Assembly (NCBI RefSeq): GCF_030317145.1
Contig: NZ_JASZYE010000001.1
Location: forward strand, 62,001 to 126,000
DNA: 64,000 nucleotides
DNA from: Variovorax flavidus
GTDB taxonomy: Bacteria > Pseudomonadota > Gammaproteobacteria > Burkholderiales > Burkholderiaceae_C
Direction: 5' to 3'
Under the pieces are notes generated by a model. That model saw only the letters and a list, made by a program, of their open reading frames with translations. It had not been told where the DNA came from and did not search any database. Both the position numbers and the translations under genes were made by a program. This document shows, piece by piece, positions 33,759-43,481 of this stretch (the stretch's first letter is position 1; each line of letters opens with the position of its first letter).

Positions 33759-34673
33759 ATGACCGCATCACAGCTGCTGCAACCGCATGACAAGGATCTG
33801 GGCGGGGGCTTCAAGGTCCGGCGCCTGCTGCCGGCGGCGAAACGGCGCTCGGTGGGGCCCTTCGTGTTCTTCGACCACTTCGGGCCGGCGACCGAGCAAC
33901 CCGGCTCGGAGCACGACGTGCGACCCCATCCGCACATAGGTCTCGCGACCGTGACCTATCTCTTCGAGGGCGCGATGATGCATCGCGACAGCCTCGGCAG
34001 CGTGCAGGAAATCCGACCCGGCGCGATCAACTGGATGACCGCCGGGCGCGGCATCGTGCATTCCGAGCGCAAGCCCGAGCGCCTGCTCGATGCGACCTAC
34101 GTGAACCACGGCCTGCAGCTGTGGGCCGCGTTGCCTCAGGCACACGAGGAGGTCGAGCCGAGCTTTGCGCACACCGCCGCGGCGGACATTCCGTCGCTGG
34201 AAGTGCAGGGCGTGCAAGTCCGCGTGCTGGTGGGCGAGGCCTTCGGGGCGCGTTCGCCAGTGGCGACTCTGTCGAAGACGGTCTATCTCGATCTGGCCCT
34301 GCCGGCAGGCGCCCGCTTCGAGCTACCGGCGCTGGCGCCAGAATTGGCGGTCTATCCCGTCGACGGCGATGTCTCGCTGGACGGCGATGCGGTGGCGCAG
34401 CACACCATGGCGATGCTGCCGGATGCCGAAGGCGGCGTGCTGACTGCGCAAGGCGCCGTCCGCGTCGTCGTGATCGGTGGCGAGCCGCTCGACGGCCCAC
34501 GCTTCATCACCTGGAATTTCGTTTCGAGCCGGCGCGAACGCATTCTCGAAGCCGGCGCCGACTGGTCCGCTCAACGCATGGGCCATGTGCCCGGCGAAAC
34601 CGAATTCATTCCGCTGCCGGGCCATCCCTTCCAGGTGCAGACGGCTGCAGACACCGGCACCACGCCGGTCTGA
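33759..34673 (+). CDS. Pirin family protein (second copy)
   Basis: A 304-residue classic pirin. The N-terminal cupin shows FFDHFGPA, then HPHIGLATVTYLFEG (metal His about residues 56 and 58, His/Glu about 100-103 in GIVHSERKPE). The conserved C-terminal pirin domain (about 165-280) includes GGEPLDGPRFITWNFVSS. It is clearly different from the shorter pirin at 31851, so the two are not a recent duplication. It follows the flavodoxin gene by 33 nt and is the last gene of the redox group. Confidence 0.93.
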   Translation: MTASQLLQPHDKDLGGGFKVRRLLPAAKRRSVGPFVFFDHFGPATEQPGSEHDVRPHPHIGLATVTYLFEGAMMHRDSLGSVQEIRPGAINWMTAGRGIVHSERKPERLLDATYVNHGLQLWAALPQAHEEVEPSFAHTAAADIPSLEVQGVQVRVLVGEAFGARSPVATLSKTVYLDLALPAGARFELPALAPELAVYPVDGDVSLDGDAVAQHTMAMLPDAEGGVLTAQGAVRVVVIGGEPLDGPRFITWNFVSSRRERILEAGADWSAQRMGHVPGETEFIPLPGHPFQVQTAADTGTTPV

Positions 34674-34676
34674 ACT

Positions 34677-35462
34677 TCAGCGTTTGATCAGGATGTCCGG
34701 GTCCTCGGCGGCCCGGGCGCTCACGCCGCTCGCGCGTGCCTTCAGGTCGGGCGAGAGCGATTCACGGCCATCGAAGACGAAGCACTCGCCCGCGTAGTGC
34801 GCGCCGCCCACCTCCTCGAAGTACTTGAGGATGCCGCCTTCGAGTTGCAGCACGTCGGCCACGCCGACTTCCCGCATGAGGATCGCGGCCTTCTCGCAGC
34901 GGATGCCGCCGGTGCAGAAGCTGACCACCGTCTTGCCCGCGAGGTCGTCGCGATGCTTCTGCAAGGCTTTGGGGAATTCGGTGAACTTGTGGATGCGCCA
35001 ATCGATGGCGCCTTCGAAGGTGCCGTAGTCGACCTCGAAGGCATTGCGCGTGTCCAGCAGGGCGACCGGCTTGCCGGCATCGTCGTGGCCCTGGTCGAGC
35101 CAGCGCTTGAGGGTCGGCGCATCCACGCCGGGCGCGCGGCCGGCGGCCGGCTGGATGGCGGGATGATCCATGCGGATGATCTCGCGCTTGAGCTTCACGA
35201 GCATGCGGCGGAAGGGCTGCGTGGCGGACCAGCTCTCCTTGGCCTCCAGGTCGCTGAAACGGGCGTCCGCGCGCATGGATGCCAGGAAAGCGCGCACGGA
35301 GTCCACCGTGCCCGCCAGGAACAGGTTGATTCCTTCCGGGGCGATCAGGATCGTGCCCTTGAGCGCGAGCGCATGGGTTTGCGCGCGCAGCGCTTCACGC
35401 AGTTCGGCGGCGTCGTCGATCGGGACGAACTTGTAGGCCGCAATATTCAGAATCTCTTGCAC
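34677..35462 (-). CDS. trhO: tRNA uridine(34) hydroxylase TrhO (rhodanese family)
   Basis: A 261-residue TrhO/YceA homologue, which adds the 5-hydroxyl to U34 of some tRNAs using oxygen. The N-terminal acylphosphatase-like domain ([19 protein letters not shown] to [13 protein letters not shown]) precedes a rhodanese domain with catalytic Cys in [14 protein letters not shown] (about residues 183-196). Family length is usual, though some have a longer tail. It converges on the pirin gene and is divergent from dnaE. Confidence 0.93.
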   Translation of the reverse strand: MQEILNIAAYKFVPIDDAAELREALRAQTHALALKGTILIAPEGINLFLAGTVDSVRAFLASMRADARFSDLEAKESWSATQPFRRMLVKLKREIIRMDHPAIQPAAGRAPGVDAPTLKRWLDQGHDDAGKPVALLDTRNAFEVDYGTFEGAIDWRIHKFTEFPKALQKHRDDLAGKTVVSFCTGGIRCEKAAILMREVGVADVLQLEGGILKYFEEVGGAHYAGECFVFDGRESLSPDLKARASGVSARAAEDPDILIKR

Positions 35463-35542
35463 GGGGCGGGATTGTAGGTGGGGCGCGCAAGCTAGGGAGA
35501 GTCACATCACATCGTGGAGGTCGCGCTTTCTACAATGAGCGG

Positions 35543-38500
35543 ATGTTCGTTCACCTGCGCCTGCACACCGAGTTTTCCGTCGTCGACGGCACCAACCGCA
35601 TCGATGAAGTCGTCAAGGCCGCAGCGGCCGACGGCCAGCCTTCGCTGGCGATCACCGATCTCAACAACCTCTTCGGCGCCGTCAAGTTCTACAAGGAAGC
35701 GCGCGGCAAGGGCGTCAAGCCGGTGCTGGGCGCCGAGGTCTTCGTCGAGGGGCTGGGAGCCGAGCCGGGCGCTCTGACGCGCATCGTCCTGCTGGTGCAG
35801 AACAAGGAAGGCTATCTGCACCTGTCCGAGCTGCTCGCGCGCGCCTGGACGCAGAACGTGGGCCGCGGACAGGCGCAAGCGGCCTGCAAGCTGGCCTGGC
35901 TGGAGGAACTCCAGGGCGGTCTGATCGCGCTGTCGGGCGCACAGGCCGGTCCGCTGGGAGCGCCGCTGTTGCAGGGCCAGGCCGAACGCGCCGCCGAGAT
36001 CGCGCTGCAATTGGCGGGGCTTTTTCCGCACCGCTTCTACATCGAGCTGCAGCGCGCCGGGCGCCCCGAGGACGAGCCGCACGTGGTGGCTGCCGTGCAG
36101 CTTGCCGCCCGTCTCAAGCTGCCGGTGGTCGCGACGCATCCGGTGCAGTTCGCAACCGCCGAAGACTACGAGGCGCATGAGGCGCGCGTCTGCATCTCCG
36201 AAGGCGAAATCCTGGGCAACCCGCGCCGGGTCCGCAAGTTCACGCGGGAGCAGTACTTCAAGTCGTCCGCCGAGATGACCCAGCTCTTTGCCGACGTGCC
36301 GAGCGCGATCGCCAACACGGTCGAAATCGCCAAGCGCTGCAATCTGACGCTGGTGCTCGGCAAGCCGCAGCTGCCGAACTTCCCGACGCCCAACAACATG
36401 CCGATCGCGGACTACTTCCGGGTCGCCTCGTTCGAGGGCCTGGAGGAGCGACTCGCGCACCTGTACCCGGACGTCGCCAAGCGCGACGCCGAACGCCCGC
36501 GCTACGTGGAACGCCTGGAGTTCGAGATCAACACCATCCTCAAGATGGGGTTCCCGGGCTACTTCCTGATCGTGGGCGATTTCATCAACTGGGCCAAGAA
36601 GAACGGCTGCCCCGTGGGGCCGGGCCGGGGCTCGGGGGCGGGCTCGCTGGTGGCGTACGCGCTCAAGATCACCGACCTCGACCCACTCGAATACAAGCTG
36701 CTGTTCGAGCGTTTCCTGAACCCAGAGCGCGTCTCGATGCCCGACTTCGACATCGACTTCTGCCAGGGCAACCGGGACCGCGTGATCGACTACGTCAAGG
36801 ACAAGTACGGCCGCGACGCAGTGAGCCAGATCGCCACCTTCGGAACGATGGCCGCGCGCGCCGCCATCCGCGACGTGGGCCGTGTGCTCGACATGAGCTA
36901 CATGTTCTGCGACGGCATCAGCAAGCTGATTCCGAACAAGCCGGGCCAGCCGGTGACGATCCAGTACCCGCCGTCACCCAAGCCCGACAACGACAAGAAC
37001 AACTACGCCATAGAGATGGAGCCGCAGCTCGCGGGCCGCATCGAGAAGGAAGAAGAAGTCCGCATGCTGGTCGAGCTCGCGCAGAAGCTCGAAGGCATGA
37101 CCCGCAACATCGGCATGCACGCCGGCGGCGTGCTGATCGCGCCCGGCAAGCTCACCGACTTCTGCCCGCTCTACCAGCAGCCGGGCAGCGACTCGGCCGT
37201 GAGCCAGTACGACAAGGACGACGTCGAAGCCGTCGGCCTGGTGAAGTTCGACTTTCTGGGCCTGGCGACGCTCACGATCCTGGAGATCGCGAAGGAGTTC
37301 ATCGTCCAGCGCCACAAGGGGCAGGAGAACTTCGCCTACGAGAACATCCGGCTCGACGACGTGCCGACCTACAAGCTGTTCTCCGAGGGCAAGACCGAGG
37401 CCGTGTTCCAGTTCGAATCGCGCGGCATGCAGGGCATGCTGAAGGACGCGCGGCCGACGCGGCTCGAAGACCTGATTGCGCTGAACGCGCTGTACCGCCC
37501 GGGTCCGATGGACCTGATCCCCAGTTTCGTCGCGCGCAAGCACGGGCGCGAGACGGTGGAGTATCCGCACCCGTTGGTGGCCGACATGCTCTCCGAGACC
37601 TACGGGATCATGGTCTACCAGGAGCAGGTGATGCAGACCGCGCAGATCCTGGGCGGCTACTCGCTCGGCGGCGCCGACTTGCTGCGCCGCGCAATGGGCA
37701 AGAAGAAGGCCGAGGAGATGGCCGAGCACCGCGAGATCTTCCGCAAGGGTGCCGCCAAGAACGACATCGACCAGAAGAAGGCCGACGAAATCTTCGACTT
37801 GATGGAGAAGTTCGCGGGCTACGGCTTCAACAAGTCGCACGCGGCCGCGTACTCGCTGCTGGCCTATCACACCGGCTGGCTCAAGGTGCACTACACGGCC
37901 GAGTTCTTCTGCGCGAACATGACCGTGGAAATGGACGACACCGACAAGCTGAAGGTGCTGTTCGAGGATGCGCAGAAGAACTTCGGCATCACCTTCGAGC
38001 CGCCGGACGTGAACCGCGGCAACTACCGCTTCGAGCCGGTGACAGACAAGGTCATCCGGTACGGGCTCGGTGCAGTCAAGGGCACAGGGCAGCTCGCCGT
38101 CGAGGCGGTCGTCCGTGCGCGGGAAGCGGGCGGTCCGTTCAAGAGCCTGTTCGACTTCTGTGTGCGCGTGGATCGCCAGCGCATCAACAAGCGCACCGTC
38201 GAAGCGCTGATCAAGGCCGGCGCTTTCGATTCGCTGCAGCAGAACCGCGCGTCGCTGATCGCATCGGTCGACCGCGCCTACGAATTCGCCGTCGCGACCG
38301 AAGCCAATGCCGCGCAGGTCGACATCTTCGGCGACAGCGAGCATGGCTCGGCCACGCAGGAACCCGACATGGTCGACGCCACGCCCTGGGGCGTGAAGGA
38401 GCGCCTGACCTACGAGAAGACGGCGGTCGGCTTCTACTTGTCGGGACACCTTTTCGACGAAGTCGCGCACGAGGTGCGGCGCTTCTGCAAGCGCGAGATC

Positions 38501-39043
38501 GACGACCTGATGGATACGCGCGAACAGCAGGTCATCGCCGGCATCGTGAGCGATTTCCGCGTCATCAACGGCCAGCGCGGCCGTCTCGCCATCTTCAAGC
38601 TCGACGACAAGTCGGGTGCGATCGATGCAACGGCCGACGAGGCGCTCTTCAACGCCAACCGCAACGTGCTGAAGGACGACGAACTGGTGATCGTGAGCGG
38701 GCGCCTGCAGCCCGGTCGCGGCGGCTTCGAGGCGCGCTTCCAGGTCCAGCAGGTGTGGGAGCTGGCGGCGGCGCGCTGCCGCTTCGGCAAGTTCCTGCGC
38801 GTGGCAGTCAACGGCAAGGCGCCGGACATCGCCCGGATGGTGAAGGACTTTCCGCCGCGCACCGAGCAGAGCGAGCACGGCGAGTTGCAGCAGGGGCTGG
38901 GCGTGCGTCTCTCGATCGCTCGAAGTGGCGCGCAGGTCGAACTGCAATTGGGTGAACGCGCGAAGTTCTTCCCGACCGATGCGGCGCTGGCCAGCTGGAT
39001 GGCGCAGGCGGATGCGGGGAAGGCCGCGATCGTCTACGACTGA
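35543..39043 (+). CDS. dnaE: DNA polymerase III subunit alpha
   Basis: A 1166-residue replicative polymerase. It has an N-terminal PHP domain (LRLHTEFSVVDG at about residues 5-16) and a palm with the two catalytic Asp in PDFDIDF (about 398-404) and the third in KFDFLGL (about 565-571). Tandem HhH and OB (about 990-1070) regions close the protein. Length matches E. coli DnaE. It is alone in its transcription unit, with a PAP2 gene 14 nt after its stop. Confidence 0.98.
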   Translation: MFVHLRLHTEFSVVDGTNRIDEVVKAAAADGQPSLAITDLNNLFGAVKFYKEARGKGVKPVLGAEVFVEGLGAEPGALTRIVLLVQNKEGYLHLSELLARAWTQNVGRGQAQAACKLAWLEELQGGLIALSGAQAGPLGAPLLQGQAERAAEIALQLAGLFPHRFYIELQRAGRPEDEPHVVAAVQLAARLKLPVVATHPVQFATAEDYEAHEARVCISEGEILGNPRRVRKFTREQYFKSSAEMTQLFADVPSAIANTVEIAKRCNLTLVLGKPQLPNFPTPNNMPIADYFRVASFEGLEERLAHLYPDVAKRDAERPRYVERLEFEINTILKMGFPGYFLIVGDFINWAKKNGCPVGPGRGSGAGSLVAYALKITDLDPLEYKLLFERFLNPERVSMPDFDIDFCQGNRDRVIDYVKDKYGRDAVSQIATFGTMAARAAIRDVGRVLDMSYMFCDGISKLIPNKPGQPVTIQYPPSPKPDNDKNNYAIEMEPQLAGRIEKEEEVRMLVELAQKLEGMTRNIGMHAGGVLIAPGKLTDFCPLYQQPGSDSAVSQYDKDDVEAVGLVKFDFLGLATLTILEIAKEFIVQRHKGQENFAYENIRLDDVPTYKLFSEGKTEAVFQFESRGMQGMLKDARPTRLEDLIALNALYRPGPMDLIPSFVARKHGRETVEYPHPLVADMLSETYGIMVYQEQVMQTAQILGGYSLGGADLLRRAMGKKKAEEMAEHREIFRKGAAKNDIDQKKADEIFDLMEKFAGYGFNKSHAAAYSLLAYHTGWLKVHYTAEFFCANMTVEMDDTDKLKVLFEDAQKNFGITFEPPDVNRGNYRFEPVTDKVIRYGLGAVKGTGQLAVEAVVRAREAGGPFKSLFDFCVRVDRQRINKRTVEALIKAGAFDSLQQNRASLIASVDRAYEFAVATEANAAQVDIFGDSEHGSATQEPDMVDATPWGVKERLTYEKTAVGFYLSGHLFDEVAHEVRRFCKREIDDLMDTREQQVIAGIVSDFRVINGQRGRLAIFKLDDKSGAIDATADEALFNANRNVLKDDELVIVSGRLQPGRGGFEARFQVQQVWELAAARCRFGKFLRVAVNGKAPDIARMVKDFPPRTEQSEHGELQQGLGVRLSIARSGAQVELQLGERAKFFPTDAALASWMAQADAGKAAIVYD

Positions 39044-39057
39044 CGCGCTTCGTCGCC

Positions 39058-39591
39058 ATGATTCCAGCGGACCAGCAATTGTTCCTGCTGTTGAATGCGG
39101 ACGAGGATGCGCACGCATGGGTGATCGACGCTGGCCGTTTCCTGGCGGTCCATGCGCACTGGGTGCTTCTGGCGCTCCTCGCGGGGATGGTGCTTCATCG
39201 CGGCAAGCAACACTTGCTCAGGCCGGCACTTGCTGCGTTGTTGGCGATGGCGCTGGGTAGCGTCGCCTGCGAACTCATCGGGGAGGTCTGGGATCGACCG
39301 AGGCCCGTCGAGCGCGGCTTGGGCCATCAGCATCTGGCTCCCGGTTTCGGCCCGTCCTTCCCGAGCAGCCACGCCACCGTGTACGCGGCGGTGGCGTTTT
39401 CGTTCCTGCTGGCGGCGAGTTGCAAGGCCATCGGGTACGTGCTGCTGGTGCTGGCCGGCCTCGTGGGCTTTGCCCGGGTGGTCATCGGTTTTCACTATCC
39501 ATTGGACATTGCAGCCGGCATGGCCATCGGGGGCCTGGCCGCCGCCGCGGCGCATGCGCTGATCGCCAGGTTCTGGAAGCGATCAGGTTGA
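39058..39591 (+). CDS. PAP2 superfamily phosphatase (BcrC/undecaprenyl-PP phosphatase-like)
   Basis: A 177-residue integral membrane phosphatase with about five helices. The three PAP2 motifs are seen as RPVE (about residue 80; the preceding Lys motif is weak), FPSSHAT (about 100-106) and RVVIGFHYPLDI (about 140-151). The family dephosphorylates undecaprenyl or phosphatidyl pyrophosphates in the periplasm. It starts 14 nt after dnaE. Its last nine bases overlap the end of the convergent amidase gene. Confidence 0.9.
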   Translation: MIPADQQLFLLLNADEDAHAWVIDAGRFLAVHAHWVLLALLAGMVLHRGKQHLLRPALAALLAMALGSVACELIGEVWDRPRPVERGLGHQHLAPGFGPSFPSSHATVYAAVAFSFLLAASCKAIGYVLLVLAGLVGFARVVIGFHYPLDIAAGMAIGGLAAAAAHALIARFWKRSG

Positions 39592-40392
39592 CGCGCCGGA
39601 GCCGTCCAGTGCCAGCCAGCTCTTGGGCCCGACGATGCCGTCGGGAACGAGCTGGTGCTGGCGCTGGAATTCCCTGACGGCCGCCTCGGTTCCTGCTCCG
39701 AAGAACCCTTCCGGCGGAGCCAGCCGCAGCTTCTGCTGAAGTTGCACCACCAGTTCCCCGTGGTCGCCCCGGCGCAGCGTGCGTCTGGCGGCAACGCCGG
39801 GTGCAGGGGCGGGTTCTGTGCGCGGTATCAAGGGTCGTGGCACCGAGGCGCCGCTCATGAGGCCGGCAACGGCGATCCTGAAGGCCTCCATGTTGAAGTC
39901 CGGATCGGTCTTGCGGCCGGGTGGCTGCGCATATTCCTTGTGCCCCGCGCAGAACTCGGCCCCGCGGCCCACGTGGGTGAGGATGGCGGCAACGCCGCGG
40001 CGATAGGCGTCCATCTGCACCTCGGGCCACGGCGAATCGTCCGGCCGGCCGGTGTTTTCGGCCTCGATGCCGATGAAGGAGCTGTTGCCGGTGGTCACGC
40101 CCTGCCAGGTGCCCGCGCCCGCGTGGTTGCATCGGCCAGCAGCGATCACGTAGTAGGTGCCGTCCCGGCCGAGTCCGAGCTGCGAGAGCGGCCCGGCCAG
40201 GTCGGCACGGCCTTGGACGAGCAGGTTCAGGCTCGGCATGTTGCCGGCGCGCGGTCCCGCCGTGTGGTGGCAGATCACGCCGACGACCGTGCCCATGTCG
40301 GCGCGCCCACGACTCTCCCATCCCGGCACCAGCGCGATCTTCAGGCCGGCGCCTTCGAGCACGGCCGGCAGCCATGTCAGCGAGAAGATCAT
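39583..40392 (-). CDS. N-acetylmuramoyl-L-alanine amidase with peptidoglycan-binding domain
   Basis: A 269-residue zinc amidase of the Amidase_2 type. The zinc region is VICHHTAGP (about residues 38-46), and GHKEYAQPPGRKTDPDF (about 149-165) supplies the other ligands and catalytic Lys. A peptidoglycan-binding repeat is at about 205-262 (RRGDHGELVVQLQQKL, then DGIVGPKSW). No signal peptide is clear. The layout is close to phage or plant-pathogen endolysins, but no other phage genes are near. It is paired, 1 nt apart, with the membrane protein gene at 40394. Confidence 0.9.
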   Translation of the reverse strand: MIFSLTWLPAVLEGAGLKIALVPGWESRGRADMGTVVGVICHHTAGPRAGNMPSLNLLVQGRADLAGPLSQLGLGRDGTYYVIAAGRCNHAGAGTWQGVTTGNSSFIGIEAENTGRPDDSPWPEVQMDAYRRGVAAILTHVGRGAEFCAGHKEYAQPPGRKTDPDFNMEAFRIAVAGLMSGASVPRPLIPRTEPAPAPGVAARRTLRRGDHGELVVQLQQKLRLAPPEGFFGAGTEAAVREFQRQHQLVPDGIVGPKSWLALDGSGAST

Positions 40393-40393
40393 G

Positions 40394-41212
40394 TCAGGCC
40401 ACTCCGCCCCGGGCCGGGGGCAATTGATCGTCCGGCGTCGCGTCGGAGGTGTTGATCTCGACGTCGCAGCCGTCCACGTGGTTTTCCGTGCCGTCCGGAG
40501 GCGGCGCAGCCGCGACGGCGCCGGGCCCGCTGTCGCCAGCCGTGGGACCGCGCGGCGAGGGCGTCGGTGCCCTCGTTTCGCCGCTGCCTTGCTCGCGCTT
40601 CGGCTCGAGGGCGCGTGATGCGAAATAGAAGCTCGTGACGGAGGTCATCAGCGTGCCGATCAGGATCAGCAACTGCTTGGCGAGGTCGGCAGATTCCTGG
40701 CTGGCGGGCTGGCGCATGTGCACCGAGTAGCGCAATTCATCCTCGGGACAATTGGCGACCGGCTTTCGACCGCAGTTGGGGACCACCGCGATGACGTTGG
40801 CGCTGTTCACGCGCTCCGCGGTCATGGCCTCCATGCGTGAGCGCTCCAGGTCCGGGATGATCACCACCCTGGCGACCGCCTGGTACAGCATGATCGCGAT
40901 GATCGCGAACAGCACGATCAGCGCCAGGGCGATGGCGGCACGGATGGAGCCCTCGGGCAGTCCCAGGGCCTGCGTGCGGTCCTGCAGGTTGAGGCGGGCA
41001 AACAGCGTCGAGATCAGCGCCAGCGCGCCGAACAGGATCATGATGCCGAAGATCGCGAGGATCGGCAGCCCGACCGCCGGGTGCGCGCTGATCTTGTCGA
41101 TGCCGAAGTAGAGCGCCACGCAGGGCAGGACGACCAGCACGGCGCCCGCGCCGAAGGCGCCCCCAAGATATTCCTCCCCCTTGGAGAGGGGCTCCATGCC
41201 TCCAGCGCTCAT
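40394..41212 (-). CDS. Membrane protein of unknown function
   Basis: A 272-residue protein not recognised. Helices are visible near residues 20-40, 45-68, 88-112 and 185-205, with a polar loop between the third and fourth carrying two Cys (CGRKPVANC), probably periplasmic. The tail from about 210 is Pro/Gly/Glu-rich and disordered. The ATG at 41212 has AGGAG 7 nt upstream. It immediately precedes the amidase gene, so it may anchor or export it; holin-like function is speculation. Confidence 0.78.
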   Translation of the reverse strand: MSAGGMEPLSKGEEYLGGAFGAGAVLVVLPCVALYFGIDKISAHPAVGLPILAIFGIMILFGALALISTLFARLNLQDRTQALGLPEGSIRAAIALALIVLFAIIAIMLYQAVARVVIIPDLERSRMEAMTAERVNSANVIAVVPNCGRKPVANCPEDELRYSVHMRQPASQESADLAKQLLILIGTLMTSVTSFYFASRALEPKREQGSGETRAPTPSPRGPTAGDSGPGAVAAAPPPDGTENHVDGCDVEINTSDATPDDQLPPARGGVA

Positions 41213-41328
41213 GCGTTTCTCCTGCGGGCCAGGGCCCGTCGGCAGCGACGGCGATGTCGTGCTTCAGGAGTTCATGCTGCCGGATCAGCGCGGTGCCGGA
41301 ATCCTTCCGAAGGGGGAGGGAATCCGGG

Positions 41329-41342
41329 GGCGACCGGTCGCC
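41329..41342. other. Perfect palindrome after tolA
   Basis: The 14-bp palindrome GGCGACCGGTCGCC lies 2 nt past the tolA stop codon. It could form a short hairpin in tolA mRNA, but there is no U tract, so it is not a good intrinsic terminator. Confidence 0.4.
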
Positions 41343-41344
41343 AA

Positions 41345-42310
41345 TCAGCGCTTTGGTCGCAGCGTGACGATCAGCCGCGGTGGCACCGTGCCATCGATAT
41401 CGCGCGGCAGCTTCTCGGTCTTCTGCAGTGCGCGCAACGCGGCTTCGTCCCAATTCGGCAGGCCGCTGGACTTCGAGAGTGCAGGTGTGCCGACGATGGT
41501 GCCGTCGGGAGCAAGGCGAACGTCGAACTCTGCTCCTGGATTACCGCTGACAAGGTCCGCATCCGGGAACACGACGTTGGGTCTCACGGCTGCGGCGACC
41601 TTTCCGCCGTAGCTTCCGGAGGGGCCCGATGACTTCGCGGCAGCGCCTTCGCCGCCAGTACCCGCCATGGCCTGCATGCGCTTGAGCGTGGCTGCGCGGT
41701 CGGCAGCGGCCTGGGCCGCCTGCTTGGCTTCGGCTTCCTTCTTCTTGGCGGCTTCGGCTTGCTGCTTGGCTGCCTCGGCCTCCTGGCGCTTCTTCAATTC
41801 GGCCTGCTTCTGCTGCTCGGCCTTCTTGCGCTCGGCCTCGTCCTCGGCGCGTTGCTTGGCCTCGGCTTCCTTCTTTTCCTGCGCGGCTTTCTTCGCGGCT
41901 TCGAGCTTCTTCTGTTGCTGCTGCTCCAGCTCGCGCTCGCGTTCCTTCTGCTCCTTGAGCTTCTTCTCGCGCTCCAGCGCGATGTCGGGTGCCTTGGGCA
42001 GCGGCGTGGGCTCAGGCGGCTTCACCGCTTGCGGCGGAGGGGGAGGGGGAGGCGGGGGCGGTGCCGGGGTCGGCACCGGAGGCGGTGGTGTCGGCACGGG
42101 CGGCGCAACGGCGCGCGGCGCGGCCTGCTGCACGGTCGAGGACCACAGCTCGGCTTCGGCTGCGTCGTTTTCCGCCTCGCGCCGCCAGCTCACGCCCCAG
42201 GTCAGCGCGGCGATGAGCAGCGCATGGGCGATCAGCGCCAGCAGCACGGCGCGCGGCGTGCCGCGCTGCGGCGGCGGCGCGAATTCAGGACGGTCTGCGG
42301 CGAGCGACAT
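41345..42310 (-). CDS. tolA: Tol system protein TolA
   Basis: A 321-residue TolA. One N-terminal membrane helix (about residues 22-42, LLALIAHALLIAALTWGVSW) is followed by a proline-rich segment (about 68-100), a Lys/Ala/Glu/Gln coiled coil of about 110 residues and a globular TonB-like C-terminal domain (VVFPDADLVSGNPGAEFDVRLAPDG). It spans the periplasm, linking TolQR to TolB/Pal and outer-membrane constriction. It follows tolR by 3 nt; tolB and pal are not next to it. Confidence 0.95.
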   Translation of the reverse strand: MSLAADRPEFAPPPQRGTPRAVLLALIAHALLIAALTWGVSWRREAENDAAEAELWSSTVQQAAPRAVAPPVPTPPPPVPTPAPPPPPPPPPPQAVKPPEPTPLPKAPDIALEREKKLKEQKERERELEQQQQKKLEAAKKAAQEKKEAEAKQRAEDEAERKKAEQQKQAELKKRQEAEAAKQQAEAAKKKEAEAKQAAQAAADRAATLKRMQAMAGTGGEGAAAKSSGPSGSYGGKVAAAVRPNVVFPDADLVSGNPGAEFDVRLAPDGTIVGTPALSKSSGLPNWDEAALRALQKTEKLPRDIDGTVPPRLIVTLRPKR

Positions 42311-42313
42311 GCC

Positions 42314-42751
<438 letters not shown>

Positions 42752-42767
42752 GGCGAGGTGCTCCGCT

Positions 42768-43481
42768 TCAGCGGCCCGTGGCCGGGGTGACGGACGTCGG
42801 GTTGACGTGGGCCGTCAGGTTGCGCTGCAGGATGTTCGAGAACTCTTCGATGAAGGTTTCCAGCGCAATGGCGATCTTGTCGATCTCCCGGGCGAAGCGG
42901 TTGTAGGCGACCACGGCCGGGATGGCGGCGAAGAGGCCGATCGCGGTAGCGACCAGCGCTTCGGCAATGCCGGGCGCCACGGTGGACAGCGTGACTTGTG
43001 CCAGCGCGGCCAGGCCAGTGAAGGCATGCATGATCCCCCACACCGTGCCGAAGAGGCCGACGTAAGGCGAGACCGAGCCGACGGTGGCGAGGAAGGAGAG
43101 GTTCTGCTCGACCGCGTCCAGTTCGCGCTGGAAGCTCGCCCGCATCGCGCGGCGTGCGCCGTCGAGCAGGGTGCCGGTGTCCGACACGTGGCGCTCGCGC
43201 AGCTTCTGGTACTCGCGCATGCCGGAGGCGAAGATGCGCTCCATCGGGCCCGCGAACTTGGCGTTCTGCGCGGCGGAGGAAAACAGCTCGTTCAGGCTGG
43301 TGCCCGACCAGAAATCACGCTCGAAGTCATCGTTGAGCGAGCGCGTGCGCTTGAGGGAGAAGTACTTGCGGAAGATCGCGGCCCAGCTTGCGACGGACAC
43401 GATGATGAGGAGCAGCACCACGAGCTGCACAGGAAGGCTGGCGTGCAGCAGCAGGGAAAGGATCGACAGGTCTTGATTCAT
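42768..43481 (-). CDS. tolQ: Tol system proton-channel protein TolQ
   Basis: A 237-residue TolQ with three membrane helices (about residues 14-36, 130-155, 170-195). The conserved VGLFGTVWGIMHAF (about 144-157) and AIGLFAAIPAVVAYN (about 185-199) are visible. It forms the TolQR motor that energises TolA. The start at 43481 overlaps the ybgC stop by 4 nt; an upstream frame reaching 43604 runs inside ybgC and is disregarded. Confidence 0.96.
   Translation of the reverse strand: MNQDLSILSLLLHASLPVQLVVLLLIIVSVASWAAIFRKYFSLKRTRSLNDDFERDFWSGTSLNELFSSAAQNAKFAGPMERIFASGMREYQKLRERHVSDTGTLLDGARRAMRASFQRELDAVEQNLSFLATVGSVSPYVGLFGTVWGIMHAFTGLAALAQVTLSTVAPGIAEALVATAIGLFAAIPAVVAYNRFAREIDKIAIALETFIEEFSNILQRNLTAHVNPTSVTPATGR

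Noticed and set aside
36974..39118. 714-codon - strand frame opposite dnaE
   Set aside because: Shadow of the dnaE coding sequence; no recognisable motifs.
39583..41212. Prophage remnant
   Set aside because: An endolysin-like amidase is present, but no integrase, structural or attachment site is nearby and the neighbours are housekeeping.
41540..42110. Tandem repeat in tolA
   Set aside because: The Lys/Ala/Glu coiled coil and Pro stretch are low complexity and normal for TolA.
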